A DNA stretch of 64,000 bases, taken from Magnolia sinica. Taxonomy: Eukaryota; Streptophyta; Magnoliopsida; Magnoliales; Magnoliaceae. Below, one piece after another: positions 21,569-35,445 of this stretch. Position numbers and translations under genes: made by a program. Position 1 is the first letter of the stretch. Each line of letters starts with the position of its first letter. The notes beneath the pieces are model-generated. The model saw only the letters and a program-made list of their open reading frames with translations, did not search any database and was not told the DNA's origin. The DNA lies in NCBI RefSeq assembly GCF_029962835.1, contig NC_080583.1, forward strand, positions 49,765,658 to 49,829,657, read 5' to 3'.

Positions 21569-22560
21569 TAGTTTTTATTTATATATTTACCTTTTATTTA
21601 ATAATAGTTGTTTTGGCATTTATGCAAATTAATTTAAACGAAGGAATTAGATAGACATAGCATATTATATTCAACTGTTAATAGTTTGATTTTATGATTT
21701 TGTTTAATCAAAGTTCTCATATTATATTATTATATTATGGGGAAAGATCACATATATCTAAATGTATGTGAGTTACATATACTGTCGTTGTGTGGGACCC
21801 ACCATTATATGCCTCTGCCATCCCCTGTTAAACCCACACCAAGAGATCCTGGACAAGAGGAATTACATGATGCATGGGCCACATCTTTGTATTAGGTCTT
21901 GAATTCTCCTAGGCCAATTGTTTGGTAATTAGGACCATTAATTTGTTGGATTCCACTATAGATGGAGTGCTTCAAAAAAAGTGATGGATTGGAAGATCCC
22001 AAGAAACCAATATTAGAAAGATTTTCAGTTGAATGTTGACCATTGTTGTGTTTCTATTCATGACTACATGTCTTAATGCCACAAATAAAAGATGTTGTGT
22101 TTCTATTCATAACTACGTCTTAATGCCACAAATAAAAGATGTTAAGATTATTCTATCTAGGTTCTATCTCGTAGATACCTGATGCATAGTCAAACCATGG
22201 TGGGACACAATAGATCAATGGTTGTGCACGCCCACGTGTGTGTTGTGTGTGCATGCGCCTTCATATGTGTGTGCAAGGGTGTGCATGCATAAGCAAGTGT
22301 GTGTGTGTGTGTGCGCGCTCGCACCTGCATGTGCATGCATGCATGCGTGCGTGTTGCTCCGATGCTTTCATAGCACTATAAATTATAGTACCTCACTTGC
22401 ATTGGGACACTTGGACAGTCCAATCCATTGATCTAGACTGTTCAGTAGGTCCAATTTATATTTCATTAATTGGCAACCATGAAAACATCACACTGGTTTG
22501 AGGAATATGAATTCAAAAACGGCTCTAAGCCTTTCGTGATTTGACACGGTAATCACATGT
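21569..22560. repeat. Non-coding with small tandem and TG-rich repeats
   Basis: A block of about 50 bases beginning gttgtgtttctattcat is tandemly duplicated at about 22042-22141. A TG/TGCA-rich simple repeat covers about 22228-22352. No gene supported. Confidence 0.7.
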
Positions 22561-22674
22561 ACCAGAGTCATTGTGTTATACGTTGTTCTTTCCACTGTTT
22601 TGTTGGTGTCCCAATTAAGTGTTGGATCTTCTTATTTCTTATTATTTTGTTTTATTATTTTATTTTGAAACAGA

Positions 22675-23250
22675 TGGACGGAATGGATTCGATTAAAAAA
22701 CTCCGAGTGGACCCCACAAGGCCTAAGAGGCACATTACTCTATCTGCCATAGACTACCGATGGGTTTTAACCCCTTCCTTACACCGAAAGCCCTACAATG
22801 CCTCATTTCGCATCTCCATCGTGTCTCCGTCTCCGTCTCCCTCTCTCAATCTCCCTCTCCCTCTCCCTATCTCGATCTCCCTCTCTTTCGATCTCCCTCT
22901 CCTGATCTCAACCCTCTCTTTCGATCTCCCTCTCCCGATCTCAACCCTCTCTCTCGATCTCCCTCTCACTCTCCCTCCCACTCTCAATCTCCCTCTCGTT
23001 CCGTGTAATAGGTGTGGAGCCTCTAGCACAAGTGGTGAATGCACCAGCTGCTGCTGATCAGGACCAAGCTGCTACTCCAGTAGTGGTCGCAGTGGTCATT
23101 GCTCTAGGCCTTGTGCTAATCTGCTTGCAGCCGCCAGGGCGAAGAATCGTGGTCGTCGAGTTCTGTAATGGCATCAACGACCTCAACAATGTCATCTTTC
23201 CAGAGGTCTGTGGAAGCTCTGCCAAGGTATTTTTATAATTCCGCCATCTT
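22675..23250 (+). other. Possible former 5' region: short frame plus CT-rich tract
   Basis: An ATG at 22675 opens MDGMDSIKKLRVDPTRPKRH and runs into a CT-rich tract (22815-23005) of ctccctctc and cgatctccc units. Beyond it the DNA is GC-richer. Another frame here has a hydrophobic run (VVVAVVIALGLVLICL). No family recognised. Confidence 0.3.
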
Positions 23251-23253
23251 TCC

Positions 23254-23430
23254 TGCCTTTTTGTCATTGTAATCGGTGATTCAGGAGTTAGGAAGTCAAA
23301 TCCGCTCTCGAGGTTCACCAGGAATGAGTTCAGGTCGACGATTGGGGTCAAGTTCGCAACTCGGAGCTTGAACGTCGACGAGAAGGTCACCAAAGCTTAG
23401 ATTCGGGGTACGACTGAGCAAGAGAGGCGA
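23254..23430 (+). pseudogene. RABA (Rab11-type) GTPase fragment
   Basis: It reads [44 protein letters not shown], a stop, then EQER. Plant RABA GTPases have [31 protein letters not shown] and AQIWDTAGQERYR at these places. The P-loop Gly before Lys-Ser is Arg here, a few residues before STIGV are missing, and the WDTAG switch-II motif is ruined. RABA proteins direct trans-Golgi and recycling endosome traffic; this copy cannot. Only the region of the first exon is present. Confidence 0.8.
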
Positions 23431-23856
23431 TCTTCTTCAAAACCCCTCTGTTTCCATTTTTCTATTCAGTGTTTTTTTTTTTTTTTTTAAAATATCTTGG
23501 CATGATTTTGTCTATGTGAAGCTGTAGATGCTGATTTGGGTTGGCAAGAAATGTTCTTTCTTTTATAGTATTTAGAGTTTGAGATCTGTAGCATTTTCCT
23601 GATGTGGATTTTTGGGAGTATATTTTTTCTTATTTTTTTTAGTTATAAAATGGTATAGATCTAGAATTATTAGTTGATGCTTCTTCCATGTGGATTTTTT
23701 GGAGTATATTTTTCCTTTAGTTTTTTCTTTTTAGTTTTATGATAGTTTGTTCTATCAGTTCGTGATCTAGATTAGTTGATTTCATAGACACATTTACATT
23801 TGCTAGATTGAGTTCCTCACCTTTGTGACTTTTTTCTTTAACGTACTTGATAACTC

Positions 23857-23973
23857 ATGTTTGATCTGTATGTTGGGACCTCTTTGATTGATATGTATGT
23901 AAAATGTTGTTAGATTAATGATGCACACATATTGTTCGATAAAATGCTCATGAGAGATGTTTCTTCCTGGAAC
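23857..23973 (+). pseudogene. PPR-protein fragment (PLS type)
   Basis: One frame gives MFDLYVGTSLIDMYVKC, then Cys and a stop, then INDAHILFDKMLMRDVSSWN. This is the typical repeat of plant PLS-class pentatricopeptide proteins (D-YVGTSLIDMYVKCG; A--LFD-M--RDV-SWN), organelle RNA-binding factors. Only about one repeat remains and it holds a stop. No flanking PPR units were found. Confidence 0.7.
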
Positions 23974-26900
23974 ACTCATCAGATCAAACTTTGCTCGTCT
24001 TTATCATGTTATGGCCTTTAATCCGAAGTGTTCTCTGGAGCAGATCTTTGGGTGGGTCCCATTTGCCACCCAATGATGAGTATTTGTAGCTAGATCATTA
24101 AAGCATGATCTAGCCCTAAGCTTACTCCTCGACACAACACGGCGTAGGTCTATAGGTGGGTCCTGCTGAGCATCAAGTCAGCGTACTTAAGTCACAATCT
24201 TAGCTTTGAGCTTCTTTTCAACTGGGCCTCATGAGATCTCAATTCCGTCTTTCATAAGTTGTTTCTTATGTGATATCACTTGAGTCTTTCAGGAGTTGTT
24301 TCTTGACAACAAGATTCTATCTTCAACAATATGCAGTTCATTGTCAAACAGGTGCTCCTGGAACAATACTTCTTTTAGCTTGTATCAAAGGGCCCTAGCC
24401 CTACACTGACCCTGAATCTGTGCCCCCAGAATGGGTCGATGTCTATATTAAAGCTCGATTTGTGGCCATTGGTACGCCTTAAATCAAACTGTCCTGATTA
24501 GATTGATCATCATCCAAGAATCAGAGAGGTTGTAGAATCCTAACCTTTGGCTAGTGAACACCAGTTTGAAGTAGTCAGATCACTGGATAACATTTTCTTT
24601 AACAGGCCATTAAATGGCCGTCTGCATAATTCTCAGTTTATTGTCCATCTATCATAATTTGGACAGTTTCGCTGATTTGGCTACTAGTTGCCATGAGATC
24701 TCTATGAGTTGGGGCTGGCGGATTCAAACTTTTTTCCATTTGAGTTTTTATTTATTTATTTATTTAAATCTTAGTTATCAAAGAAAAAAAAATCACATTT
24801 GATTGAGAATTCAGAATCAACTCTGCAATGGATTCCAATTCAACTAAACCAGGAAAATATTTATAACCTTTTATAACTCCAAAAAACACCCTGAGAATTA
24901 AAAAAGAAGAAGAAGAAAAAGCATCTAATGCTTTGAGGCAATGAGACTAGCAAGATTGCCTAAAAATCTTAGAACTTCCTCTCCTAGTGATGAGATCAGT
25001 TCAGATTTTAGGATCCGCTTAATGCATGGCACAAATCTTGTGTAAGTGTGCCACAACTCACCTCTTAAATATTCCAAGGTATAATCTTTTTGGATTCTTA
25101 TTCATGAATAAGACTGATAAGAGTGGTTGAAATTCTTATTTTGGTATAATCTTTTTGTATTAGTAGCTATCACATGGTTAAAGGGGTGATTGGAGCTTGG
25201 CTGGTGGATCTATCTATTTGTAGGGTGCTCTTCAATCTTTTGTATTAGTAGCTTAGGTATGCTGAAAGCAACCCACAATATGCTGAATCCAGCATTTTCT
25301 TGGTCAAATTCCAACAACTTCAGGTATTTACCTAACAATAATAACAACCAAATTATGAAAGAGTACTTGAAGAATCAGTTTGTCATAAGCTCCTTTTTAT
25401 TTTCTTTTTCAGGTTTAGGCAGCAATTCATGGCAGTGGTGGTAGTAGAACTTTTGTTTCTGAGGGCGTGGAAGCATCTGCCATTTATATTCACTTTAAGG
25501 CAGCAGCGGGTGAGGTAATAGATCCTCTGTTTCAAGTTGACTGCTTCATGTACACATTAGCAGGATACCACATGCTAACCATGGGATGGCTGCTTAAGTT
25601 ATACTTTTCTTTTCCTTTTCTTTTTCCGTTAGCTATTTGAGCTGACTTTATTGTTGGTTGGTTTTTGTCCTTCACAATTAGCTTTTCTTTGTTGAGTTTT
25701 ATACATTGTATTGAGATCATGTTTCAGATTAATGAGATTTTTTCCCACCATTTTTTATGATTTCTATAGCTAATTGATTACACGTGTGGATTGAGCAATT
25801 TTCTTACCTTGTACATTTTAGATCTCACTTCCACGAGGCACATTGGCACGTGCAGGAAAGTAGAATTCAAAATTGTACTTTTGCAACTGTATGTAGCCAG
25901 GATAGGGTTTTGCACTTCCAAAACTATTTAGTGTTCATTGGTTGACCTTTCCAAGCTCTGAGTGATCTCATGACTAGTGAATTATCTTGTTGGTTTTATG
26001 ATATTTATAAGCGGGAGTAGGATTCAATCTTGATATATTATATTATTAATTATAATGTTAAAAAATGGATTATAAGTGGGAGTAGGATTCAATTTTATGA
26101 TATTATGTTTTTGGCACCAAATATCAGTTTGTAAAGGCAATATTGATAGGTAAAAGAAAATCATTAAAATTGTTTAGGTAGTACATAAGTTTTCCGAAAA
26201 GAAAGAGAAATTTAGATTTTTGGCTAATGGTTTGTGTCCTCTGTCTTTATGCAGCCCTGTATGAAGATTCAGTTTAGAGTCTCATCTTTTGCAATTCACT
26301 TACTTGAGAAGGGAACACGGGTTAGTTTTTTCTTCTATATCACATGATTCTACCGATAATTGCATGATACTTATGCACCACTCTGATGTCCCACACACTT
26401 GCTAGATTGGCACATGTGCTGTGTGAAACAATGTGTTTGGAGGTAGCAAACTTTTCAAAATCTGAGTTCGTACATTTTTACTTAGCTTCTTTTGTGAGAA
26501 GAACATGTACTTTTATTAGACAGGGGTTTCAACAAGTCACTGAGCGATTCATTCGATGGGGCCCGCTTGGGGTAGGTGTCATCCAAAGAGCCATTGGCTA
26601 GATATCTTTCTCAGGTTGCTGAATCATTTTACTTCTATAAACATGACCAAGCATGTAGCAGGGTCCAAAATCCAAGACTCACTAGGACATTGGTCAGTCC
26701 TAGAAATATTGAAGAAACTGGTATGATTCAGGCAAGCCCTACAGAATCTGTTCAAAAATTTGGTTTGCATGATCCATGTTTGGCTTCTTTGACATGGACC
26801 AGTTGCCTGTATGACTTTGCTGATATGCTTGTCTCTTTGTTACATGCCTGAATTGGCCATGGATTCATCGCTTCTAGGGCCAGTACTGATTGCAACTGGG

Positions 26901-27059
26901 CAAGTCTACTCGATATTGCATGATATTTAAGCTATTCATCTCATCTACTTATTTGCATAGCTATTGATACAGAATGTACATGTTTCATGTATTAATTTTC
27001 CCTTTAGACCTTGATAGAGATGTTTTTGCTGCTGATCTTCTTTTATCTGGTATACTCCT
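23974..27059. other. Intron-like DNA with weak exon candidates
   Basis: No firm gene. Two exon-like blocks share plausible splice borders: about 25420-25509 (SEGVEASAIYIHFKAAAG, then gtgag) and about 26255-26320 (after gcag: PCMKIQFRVSSFAIHLLEKG, then gttag). They may be from one unrecognised gene. A word of about 28 bases starting gggagtaggattcaat is duplicated at about 26012 and 26079. Confidence 0.35.
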
Positions 27060-29270
27060 ATTGTGAATTACATGTTAGGTATTTGAGTCCCATGTGCAGG
27101 GCCCACCTGTTGTGTATTTGAGGCCCATGAGTGAGGCCCATAGTGATGTGTATGTAGCCCTTGTATGAGGCTCATTGCAATGTATATTAGGCCTTTATGT
27201 GAGGCCATGGACCCACTTTATGTTTGGCTCTATATGGGCCACTGCTTGGGAGCGATGTTGGTTGAATGTCCACATTAATGGGCAATGATGGCTAAATGTC
27301 CACATTGTGACCTTCCCTTAGGCCTTGTTATGACCATTCTCACCAATTCCAATTGTCGAGGCCGATTATTGAGGCCAATTTCGATTGTCAAGGCTGATTC
27401 CAATGGTCAAGGCCGATTGTTGAGGCCGATTCCGATTTCGATTATCGAAGCCGATTCCGATTATCGAGGGTGATTTTGATTGTCAAGGCCAATTCTGATT
27501 GTCGAGGCTGATTGTTGAGGCCAATTCTGCTTTCGATTATCGAAGCTGATTCCGATTATCGAGGGTGATTTTGATTGTCAAGGCCAATTCTGATTGTCGA
27601 GGCTGATTGTTGAGGCCAATTCTGCTTTCGATTATCGAGGCTGATTCTGTTGTTGAGGCCGATTCTGATTATTAAGGCTAAATATCAATACCGATTATCG
27701 ATGTCGGTTGTCGATGCCAATTATGAGTATGTGACAGCATAGTATCATAATACATACCCATACGCATCATCTGCATGTTTATTATGAGATGTTCTTGACC
27801 ATTGCACATGTCATTGGGTTGGTTGTTATGAGACTCCCTGATAGGCGGAGATTATCTCACATGAGCGCACGGTATGCATAGGATGGATGCATGACTGGAG
27901 TGTTTGACTCTTGCATCTTACATTGTGTGTCGTGATTATTATACGCCCTAGCGACATTAAGGCCATAGCCTCCACAGGTATGCTGTGGATGGCCAGATAG
28001 GACACCAAAAATTTGTTACTAGTATCAGGCTGCTATAGATGGCCCTGGGTGAAAATCCCTAAACCCTCTTGGTACTAGATGATGCCCCAACATCTAGACC
28101 GAGTAGATATATATAAGTGCATGAGGGCCGTATACCAGTAGGCCGCGTCTCCCATTGTGTCGTGGTCGGTTGGGAGGGGTGGGCCTTACCCACCTAAGGG
28201 AGTAGGTAATGCTAGGCTGAGTCTGACTAGCTTGAGGAATGGGTCTGCTATCGATGAGCCGGGCCCGATATGACAGGTAGATAGTGAGGTCTCTTTCACT
28301 TACCTAGTTGTGCGCTTGATGGGGTGGCAGGTGATGTAGAGTGTACTAGACCCCAGTGATGATCCCAGAGATGTACAATACTAATTTGTGGAGTAGGAGT
28401 TGCATACTCAGCATTATATTCATTTAATCATTCATTCACTATCCACTCGGGCTGGTGGTGAGCAACTAATTGTTATGTGTACTTTTGCAATGGCTAGGAT
28501 TTCAGTTTGGACGCACGACTAACCTGAGATCAAGAGCTTCCTACATTGAGTCTATCTATCCAAATTTAGATATGAGACTGGTTTGGATAGAAGTCCTTTG
28601 TAATAGGCCCCATAGCCTGCGATATCACATACTATCATCCCGACTTCACACTGCAGCTTGGTCATTTCATTCTCACCACATATTATATATTGCATTACAT
28701 CCTCGGCATATGGCATTTTGGGATTCTATGTTTTTGAATTGATATGGCCTAGACAATATTCGTGAACTCATCAGGAATTGTATATTGCATTGCATCTTCA
28801 GCATCTGATATTTGGTTCTCTATGATTTTGCATTTGCATAACTGATCTGTATTGCGTACTCTGATACTATATGATTCATGATCTTGTCAGTATTTTCGAT
28901 ATTATATGATTATGGCATTGTATTGAATACTTATCATTTACCTTGTGTATACACTTACACCACCCTCTAAGCTTTTTATAAGCTTATGCACGATAGATGC
29001 GTGCAAGTGATATTAGGTTGTAGCAGCATTGAGCTTGGAGCTTTGATTTTTGATATATGTATTTCCCTTTTAGCATTGTATTCAAATGTTTATATTAGTG
29101 GATATATGATGATGATGTTACTTTTGTGATTTGGGTAAACTTGTGGTTATGCTTCTTACGAGATAAATGTACGTTGAAAAATTCTCCTTATAGGATCTTA
29201 GGATCGGAATCTTGTGTATGCGCACTGGGAGCCGAGAATGGGGTACCACGGAGGCTGTCGACACTGGTTG
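27060..29270 (+). repeat. Giant-LTR family fragment, plus orientation
   Basis: It corresponds in order to the 3' part of the LTRs of the element at 40508-56030: ggcccat arrays, then ctatccaaatttagatatgag, then taagcttatgcacgatagatgcg, then cacggaggctgtcgacac. It lacks the LTR start and the last bases. Fossil fragment. Confidence 0.75.
27350..27725 (+). repeat. Degenerate tandem repeat around 'gaggccgattctgatt'
   Basis: Words of the form (tc)gaggccgatt(c/g)(c/t)gatt recur about twenty times, with a higher-order copy (about 27455-27530 and 27540-27615). A looser counterpart is seen inverted at about 31850-31990 in the opposite-strand LTR fragment. Confidence 0.8.
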
Positions 29271-29796
29271 TTTAAAGTGATGTGGCACAAATCAAGACAT
29301 GCATTGGATGCATGCATAGGATGAGGTGGACATAAGTCATAATTAGTTTCTAAGGCATGGGGAGAGAGCTAATGATGAGTTTTGGGATAGAATCCAATTT
29401 TGTCTTATAGTGCTTGTCTTAAATGTGCTAAGTTCATATTTTGCCATGTAACAATTGTCCTATTTATTGGTAATTTTCATGTTCTAAAAGTGGGCTTTAG
29501 GCCCACATGGGCTCAAGTCCAATGGGCCTAGCAAAATAAAGGTTGCTTGTATTACTGGATATATAATTTGGGCCTTACATTTGATTGGTCATATCTCACC
29601 AACGGAGCGTTGGATTGACACACGCTTTTCACCATTACGACCACAACAACGACGCGGTCCACATGATAGAGGTCCCAAGGTCATCTAGAACAAATCACTT
29701 TGGTGAGTTTTCTAGGTGCACTAGGGTGCAGTGTATGGTCTATCAATGGTGCGAGTTAGGACACGTGTGCACACGAGCGATGTTGCAAAAGACCGG
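29271..29796. other. Spacer between two opposed LTR fragments
   Basis: Non-coding; I recognise no element. It separates the plus-oriented fragment ending at 29270 from the minus-oriented one starting at 29797. Confidence 0.4.
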
Positions 29797-32280
29797 GTGT
29801 CATGCCCCAAACTCAGAAACAGGGCTCACAAAATTTCCAATCACCGAATCTGGTGTCAACAGCCTCCGTAGTACCCTATTCTCGCTCCCAGCGTCCATAC
29901 GCCAGATTCCGATCCTAGGATCCTATAAGGAGGATTTTTCAACTTAATTTAACTTGTAATAAGCATAACCACAAGTTTACCCAAATCACAAAGGCAACAT
30001 CATCATCACATATCCACTAATATAAACATTTGAATACATTGCTGAAAGCGAAAGACATATGACAAAATCAAAGCTTCAGAGGTCTGCTGCATACTCCAAG
30101 CTCAACGCTGCTGCAACTTAATGCCACCTGCACGCATTTATCATGCATAAGCTTATAGAAGGCTTAGTGGGTAGTGAAAGTGTGTGCATAAGATAAGTGC
30201 CAAGTAAGCAATATTAGAGTAATCAGTGTAAGCAGAAATACTGATAAGCTCATAATCATACAATATCAGAAATACTGGCAAGATCATAATTCATACGATA
30301 TCAGAGTAATGCAAAAACATGCTGATAGGCCCATAAATACCATCAGTCTTACCCAAGCTATATGATGTAAAAAATATAATAAAAATAATATCATATACTA
30401 ATGAAGCAATGTAGATCGGCTATGCACTGCGGGGACAGTAAGCCAAATATTCAATGCTGATGATACATTGTAATATGCGGTGCGAATGAAATGAACAAGA
30501 TGGAGTGAAGTCAGGATGATAGTACGTAGTATTGTAGGCTATGGGGTCCATCACAAAGGACTTCTATCCAAACCAGTCCCATACCTTGGATAGCCAGACT
30601 CAATGTAGTAGACTCTTGATCTCAGGTTAGTCGCGCACCCAATTGAAATCCTTCTCATTACGAAGGTACACAGCAATGAGTTGCGCACCACCAACCCGAG
30701 TGGATAGTGTATGAATGAATGAATGAATGTGCAACTCCTACTCGATAAGTCCACATATCAGTATGGTTTCTCTTTGGGATCATTACCGGGGTCTAGTACA
30801 CTTTACATGCAAATCGCCTCCCATTGACACGCGACCATGCAAGTGGAAGAGACCTCACCATCCGCCTGGCCAGTAGTTAGCTAATATCTACCTGGCACGT
30901 TGATAGCAGACCCATTCACGAGTTGGTCAAACTTAGCCTAACAATGCCCCCTGCTCTCGGGCGGGTAAGGCTACACCCCTACCAACCAACCACGACACAA
31001 TGAGAGACGCGACCTCTTGGTATTCGGCCCTCATGCACTCATATATATTCACTTGGTCTCGATGTTGAGGCATCTCCTGGCCACAGAGGTTTAGGGATTT
31101 TCACTCAGGGATATCTATGGCTCCCGTATGCTAGAACCAAACATTTTCAGTGTCCCATCTGGCCATCCACGATATGCCTGTGGAGGCTATGGCCCTGATA
31201 TCGCTAGGGCATACAATAGTCACAACACATAATGCAAGATGCATGAGTCATACAATCCAGTCATGCATCAATCCTGCAATACTGTACGCTCACGTGAGAT
31301 GACCTCCACCTATCAAGGAGTCTCATAATAACCTACCCAATGATATATGCAATGGTTAACCACATCTCATAACAAACATGCAAATGATGTGTATGGGCAT
31401 GTATCATGATGCTATGCTATCACATACTCATAATCGGTATTAATAACCAACATCAACAACCGACCTCGACAATGTAGACATTTAACCAACATTGCCCCCA
31501 AGGAATGACCCATATAGAGTCAAACATATAGTGGACCTATGGCCTCCCGCAAGGGCCTAATATACAACACCATGGGCCTTACTCAAGAGCTTAATACACA
31601 TCACGATGGGCCTCTCACATGGGCCTAATATACATCACAATGGGCTTCATCGCCTGGCCCTCAAATGCATCACAATGAGCCTCATCACATAGACCTCATA
31701 TTCATCACATTAGGCCTTAAACACAAGCTGAATATACATCCCAATGGGCCTCAAATACGAGTCGCATATACATCACATTAGGCCTCAAACACGGGCCGCA
31801 TATACATCACATTGGGCCTCAAACACGGACTGTATATACATCACATGGGTCTTGACAATTGGCCTAAGCAATCGAAATTGGCCTCAACAATTGGCCTCAA
31901 CAATCAGAATTGGCCTTGACAATAAGAATCGATGATCAACATCAACAATCGGCACCGACAATCAGCGTCGATAATTGACACCGATCATTAGCATATAAAC
32001 AAGGTGGGATCCATAAATGAATAGCCGATCAACCATAATATAAAGATCGGCCCTTGACCGTGGTTATATCAAATCCGATAGCGCAAAACCATCCGTCTAG
32101 GGCGAATGGGGCCCACTTATCTGGGTTAACCCATAAGAGAATTATGAGAATGAGCCTAACAAGGCCTAAGGGAAGGTCACAATGTGGACATCCAACCTTG
32201 ATTGCCCATCAATATGGATATCTAACCAACATTTCTCCCAAGGAGTGGCCTACATATAGAGCCAAAACATATAATGAGCT
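29797..32280 (-). repeat. Giant-LTR family fragment, minus orientation
   Basis: It begins tgtcatgccccaaactcag, the reverse complement of the LTR 3' end (gtttggggcatgaca) seen at 45223 and 56030. It runs through the same blocks in reverse. It is cut at 32280 by the LTR of the chromovirus. Fossil fragment. Confidence 0.78.
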
Positions 32281-35200
32281 TGTAACACCCTAAAAATCGG
32301 GGGTCGAGTAGAAGCCTAGCTCCCGAGTTCCAACGCATACTTATGCAACATAGATAATGATGATTAAAAGTTGTCTGTATTAGCATGTTAAACATAAATG
32401 GGATTACACTAAATCAGCATATCATACTCCAAAGACAAATAGATTACGCAAGCAAAAGACTGTGTGATAGATATATAAAACATATAAGTGATTGTAAGTC
32501 CCTAAAGTATGAAAGTCACCATCTTAAATAATTACATATATAATTCTAAAATTTACAAAATGATAAAGTATAATGTCATCTAATCTATATCCCTGTAGCC
32601 CCGGTGATGCAACTCCAGATCTATATAGACTCGCCAGAGAGTTGCAGATAGGAGAACTCCTCGTCGTCATAGAAGGTAGAGTCTATCTCGTAAGCCTCGC
32701 CGTCATCTGCAACTGTAAAAGAGTCTGGTTGGTGTTTTAAAATACCTTCCTAGAGTGAGAGTGAGTGATCAACTTAGTGGAGCTATAAGGCAAAGGTTAA
32801 CATGTCATCAATTCAATCAAGCAGTAATGATAAAGTAGTACAACAATCATGTCCTAAATACTCTTGTTAATGCAGGAATGATATGCTGTAATGATGCATG
32901 CCCTCACCTACACTCCCTCTGTGACATCATCTCACGATCGCGGCATGCAACACTCCCACTGTGCTCAACTCCAACGCCAAAGGCACATGCAATGCGGTAC
33001 ATGTGTGTGATTAGCCAAGTTCTTACTTAGACTTATTCATACAGTAGGTTTGGGAAGCTAAGGTACCTCCCTTTATATTATTGACCTAAACAATGATCTA
33101 TCTAGGGTCGTCAATCCTAGTAAGTCGCATATAATGGTAGATCCAGGTCGCTACGAAGAGGCTTGTCACCTCAGCGCAGGCCTAGTTTATACTCGAAGTC
33201 ACTACGGAAAGGCTCATCACCTTAGCGTAGTCCTAGTGTATACTCGAGGTCACTACGAGAAGCTCATCACCTGATTGTAGGCCAACAGTCGAATACAGTG
33301 TCCTATATCACCGTATTTGGCTCATGAGTTTGGTTTACTCAATGGACACTACGGGGAGGTTCGTCACCCCACTGTAGGCCAATAGCTCGACCACGGTGTC
33401 CCATACCACCATGCCTAGTTCATGAGTCTTAGCAGATCATGGTACCAAGGTTGAACGGGCTTTGCATTGGTAAGTGATACCTTAGATTCAAGTGGTAGCA
33501 TCCATTCATGGTGAACATACATTAGGCCAATCGGGTTACTTGACAAGTTTCACTGGTACGAGCGCATGTTGAATTAGTCGACATGGAGCACATACGCACT
33601 CCTCGTGGCCTAACCACTGTCGATAATCACCGTACGACTCGGATTCATCGAACATATCCGTTGTGGCGAACTAGTTCGGCCACTGATCGTAAACCGTTAC
33701 CAATTGCCTGGACTACGTATTAGTCCCAATCATACTCAAACACAATAGGCATTCATATGTGATAGTCAAGCAGCATGTGACAACCAATTCAAATATAAAT
33801 CTCATTTGAGCATTTTAACAAACACAGTACACATGTTGTCATACATAAGCATTTCATCCATAAAGAACGTAGTAGTAAGATAAGTTATATAAAGGAAATT
33901 GTAACTATAGATAAGAAAATTGAGAATCACATCTCAACACCCTAATTAAATACATTTCAACAAGCATTTTCTCATTCAGGCATTTTATCAAACACTAAGA
34001 CTATACATATCAACATACATGTAATAAAGTAGTTATAACAGGTATTATAGCAAATCCTTTCACAAAGGATTTGCCACATGTTCAATAATCATATATTCTC
34101 AATTGATAATCATGGCAAGCACAAATCCTAATTCTATATTCATTCAAACATTTCAACAAACACATGGAATGCATTAAAATCAATATAGTTTACATATAGG
34201 TGTAATATACGAAAAACATCATATCTAAGCACATGTGATAGCAATCAAGTTAGTCATAAATCATTAACTAGCATTGAAAGCCTTAAAAACCATAACCTGA
34301 ACATTTATAGTCCATACCTTTCATTAGTAAACTCGTATCAAACTCAGTTTGAACACGACGCCTTTGTCTACGGCACAACGGTTACCTGAATCACGAAATA
34401 GATTAGCTATATCATCGATTCTTCTACTTGGATACCTAAAACAGATTAGGGTTAACATTTCTTACCCAAAAATGGAATCAAAATCGCTAGTATAGCGATG
34501 TAGGTAGGATGATTTGGCACGTGGAACGGTGGGATCGAATCCTGACAATATCTATCACTCTCTCTCACTTTTCCTCACTCTTTTCTTCTCTTCTCTCTCT
34601 TCTCTCTCCTAGGGTTTAGGAATTTCGTATGGAATGAGAGAGGGGTGGGTTAAAGCCCTTATATAGGCCCAGAACTGGTGTCAATGGCCCCATGGCCATG
34701 GTATACTTAGGATATAGCCAAAGGGCGGCTGTTTCGGTCCAACGGAGCTCATTTGGAGGCCCATTTTCTGTATACGATCCAGAGAAAGTTTCCTGACAAT
34801 GAATCGATGTCAGGTTAAGATTTTGGTCTGATCGGATTTATGGATCGACCATATAGGACCAGTTTCAGTTCAACGACTATTGTCACTCGATTAAGGCTAT
34901 AAGTGCACTGACATGAGTGTGGAAATTTCCCTGATTCAAGGGTGTAGTTAGGTCAGAATCTGACGGTCTGAAACCTTAGATTTGGCCTGCAAGTGAATGA
35001 CCCAATTCACTTAAGTTTGGCATCAGTTTCTAAAGATATTTAAGTTTCTCACACACTTCACTCCGGGCTTAAGTTGTGCATTTCTAGATACTATTAGGAC
35101 TTGCTTCCTGCGATGGTTGTCAAGCCCAGTAAAGTGGTCATAACCGTATAGTTTCATAGTAATCAAACTTTTGACGCATGGTACAGGTCTAATACGGAGT

Positions 35201-35445
35201 TTCAATGTGCTCCCATGAGCAACTGGGTTTTGAGATTAATGTTACGTTTTTGGGTAATGTTGGATTAGCGATTCTACTGGATTTGGGTCTTGCAGTTCAT
35301 ATAGAAAACAATTTAAGCTAATCTGCTTATCAATTTAGTTTAACAGTTAATTAATTTTTGTCTAATTTCTAAAGGATTCGATCCTTAGTGATTTCTACCT
35401 GAGGTGATACTCGAGTCTTTATACAGACTTTTTCGAGACGTTATA
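32281..35445 (-). repeat. 3' LTR of the chromovirus (about 3.2 kb)
   Basis: The left end is tgtaacaccctaaaaatcgg. The right end (ttcgagacgttata) abuts the polypurine tract ccccccttaa just after the coding end. Inside, a block with 'cactacg' and 'gctcatcacc'-like words is repeated in tandem at about 33140-33430. Non-coding. Confidence 0.8.

Noticed and set aside
22228-22352. TG-rich tract as a regulatory or Z-DNA site
   Set aside because: It is simple repeat with no gene beside it to regulate.
22760-23044. Ser-Pro / Arg-Gly frames
   Set aside because: They arise from the ctccctctc tract.
24000-24600. Possible gene from short open frames
   Set aside because: Frames are short and scattered, with no splice-consistent coding block or recognised motif.
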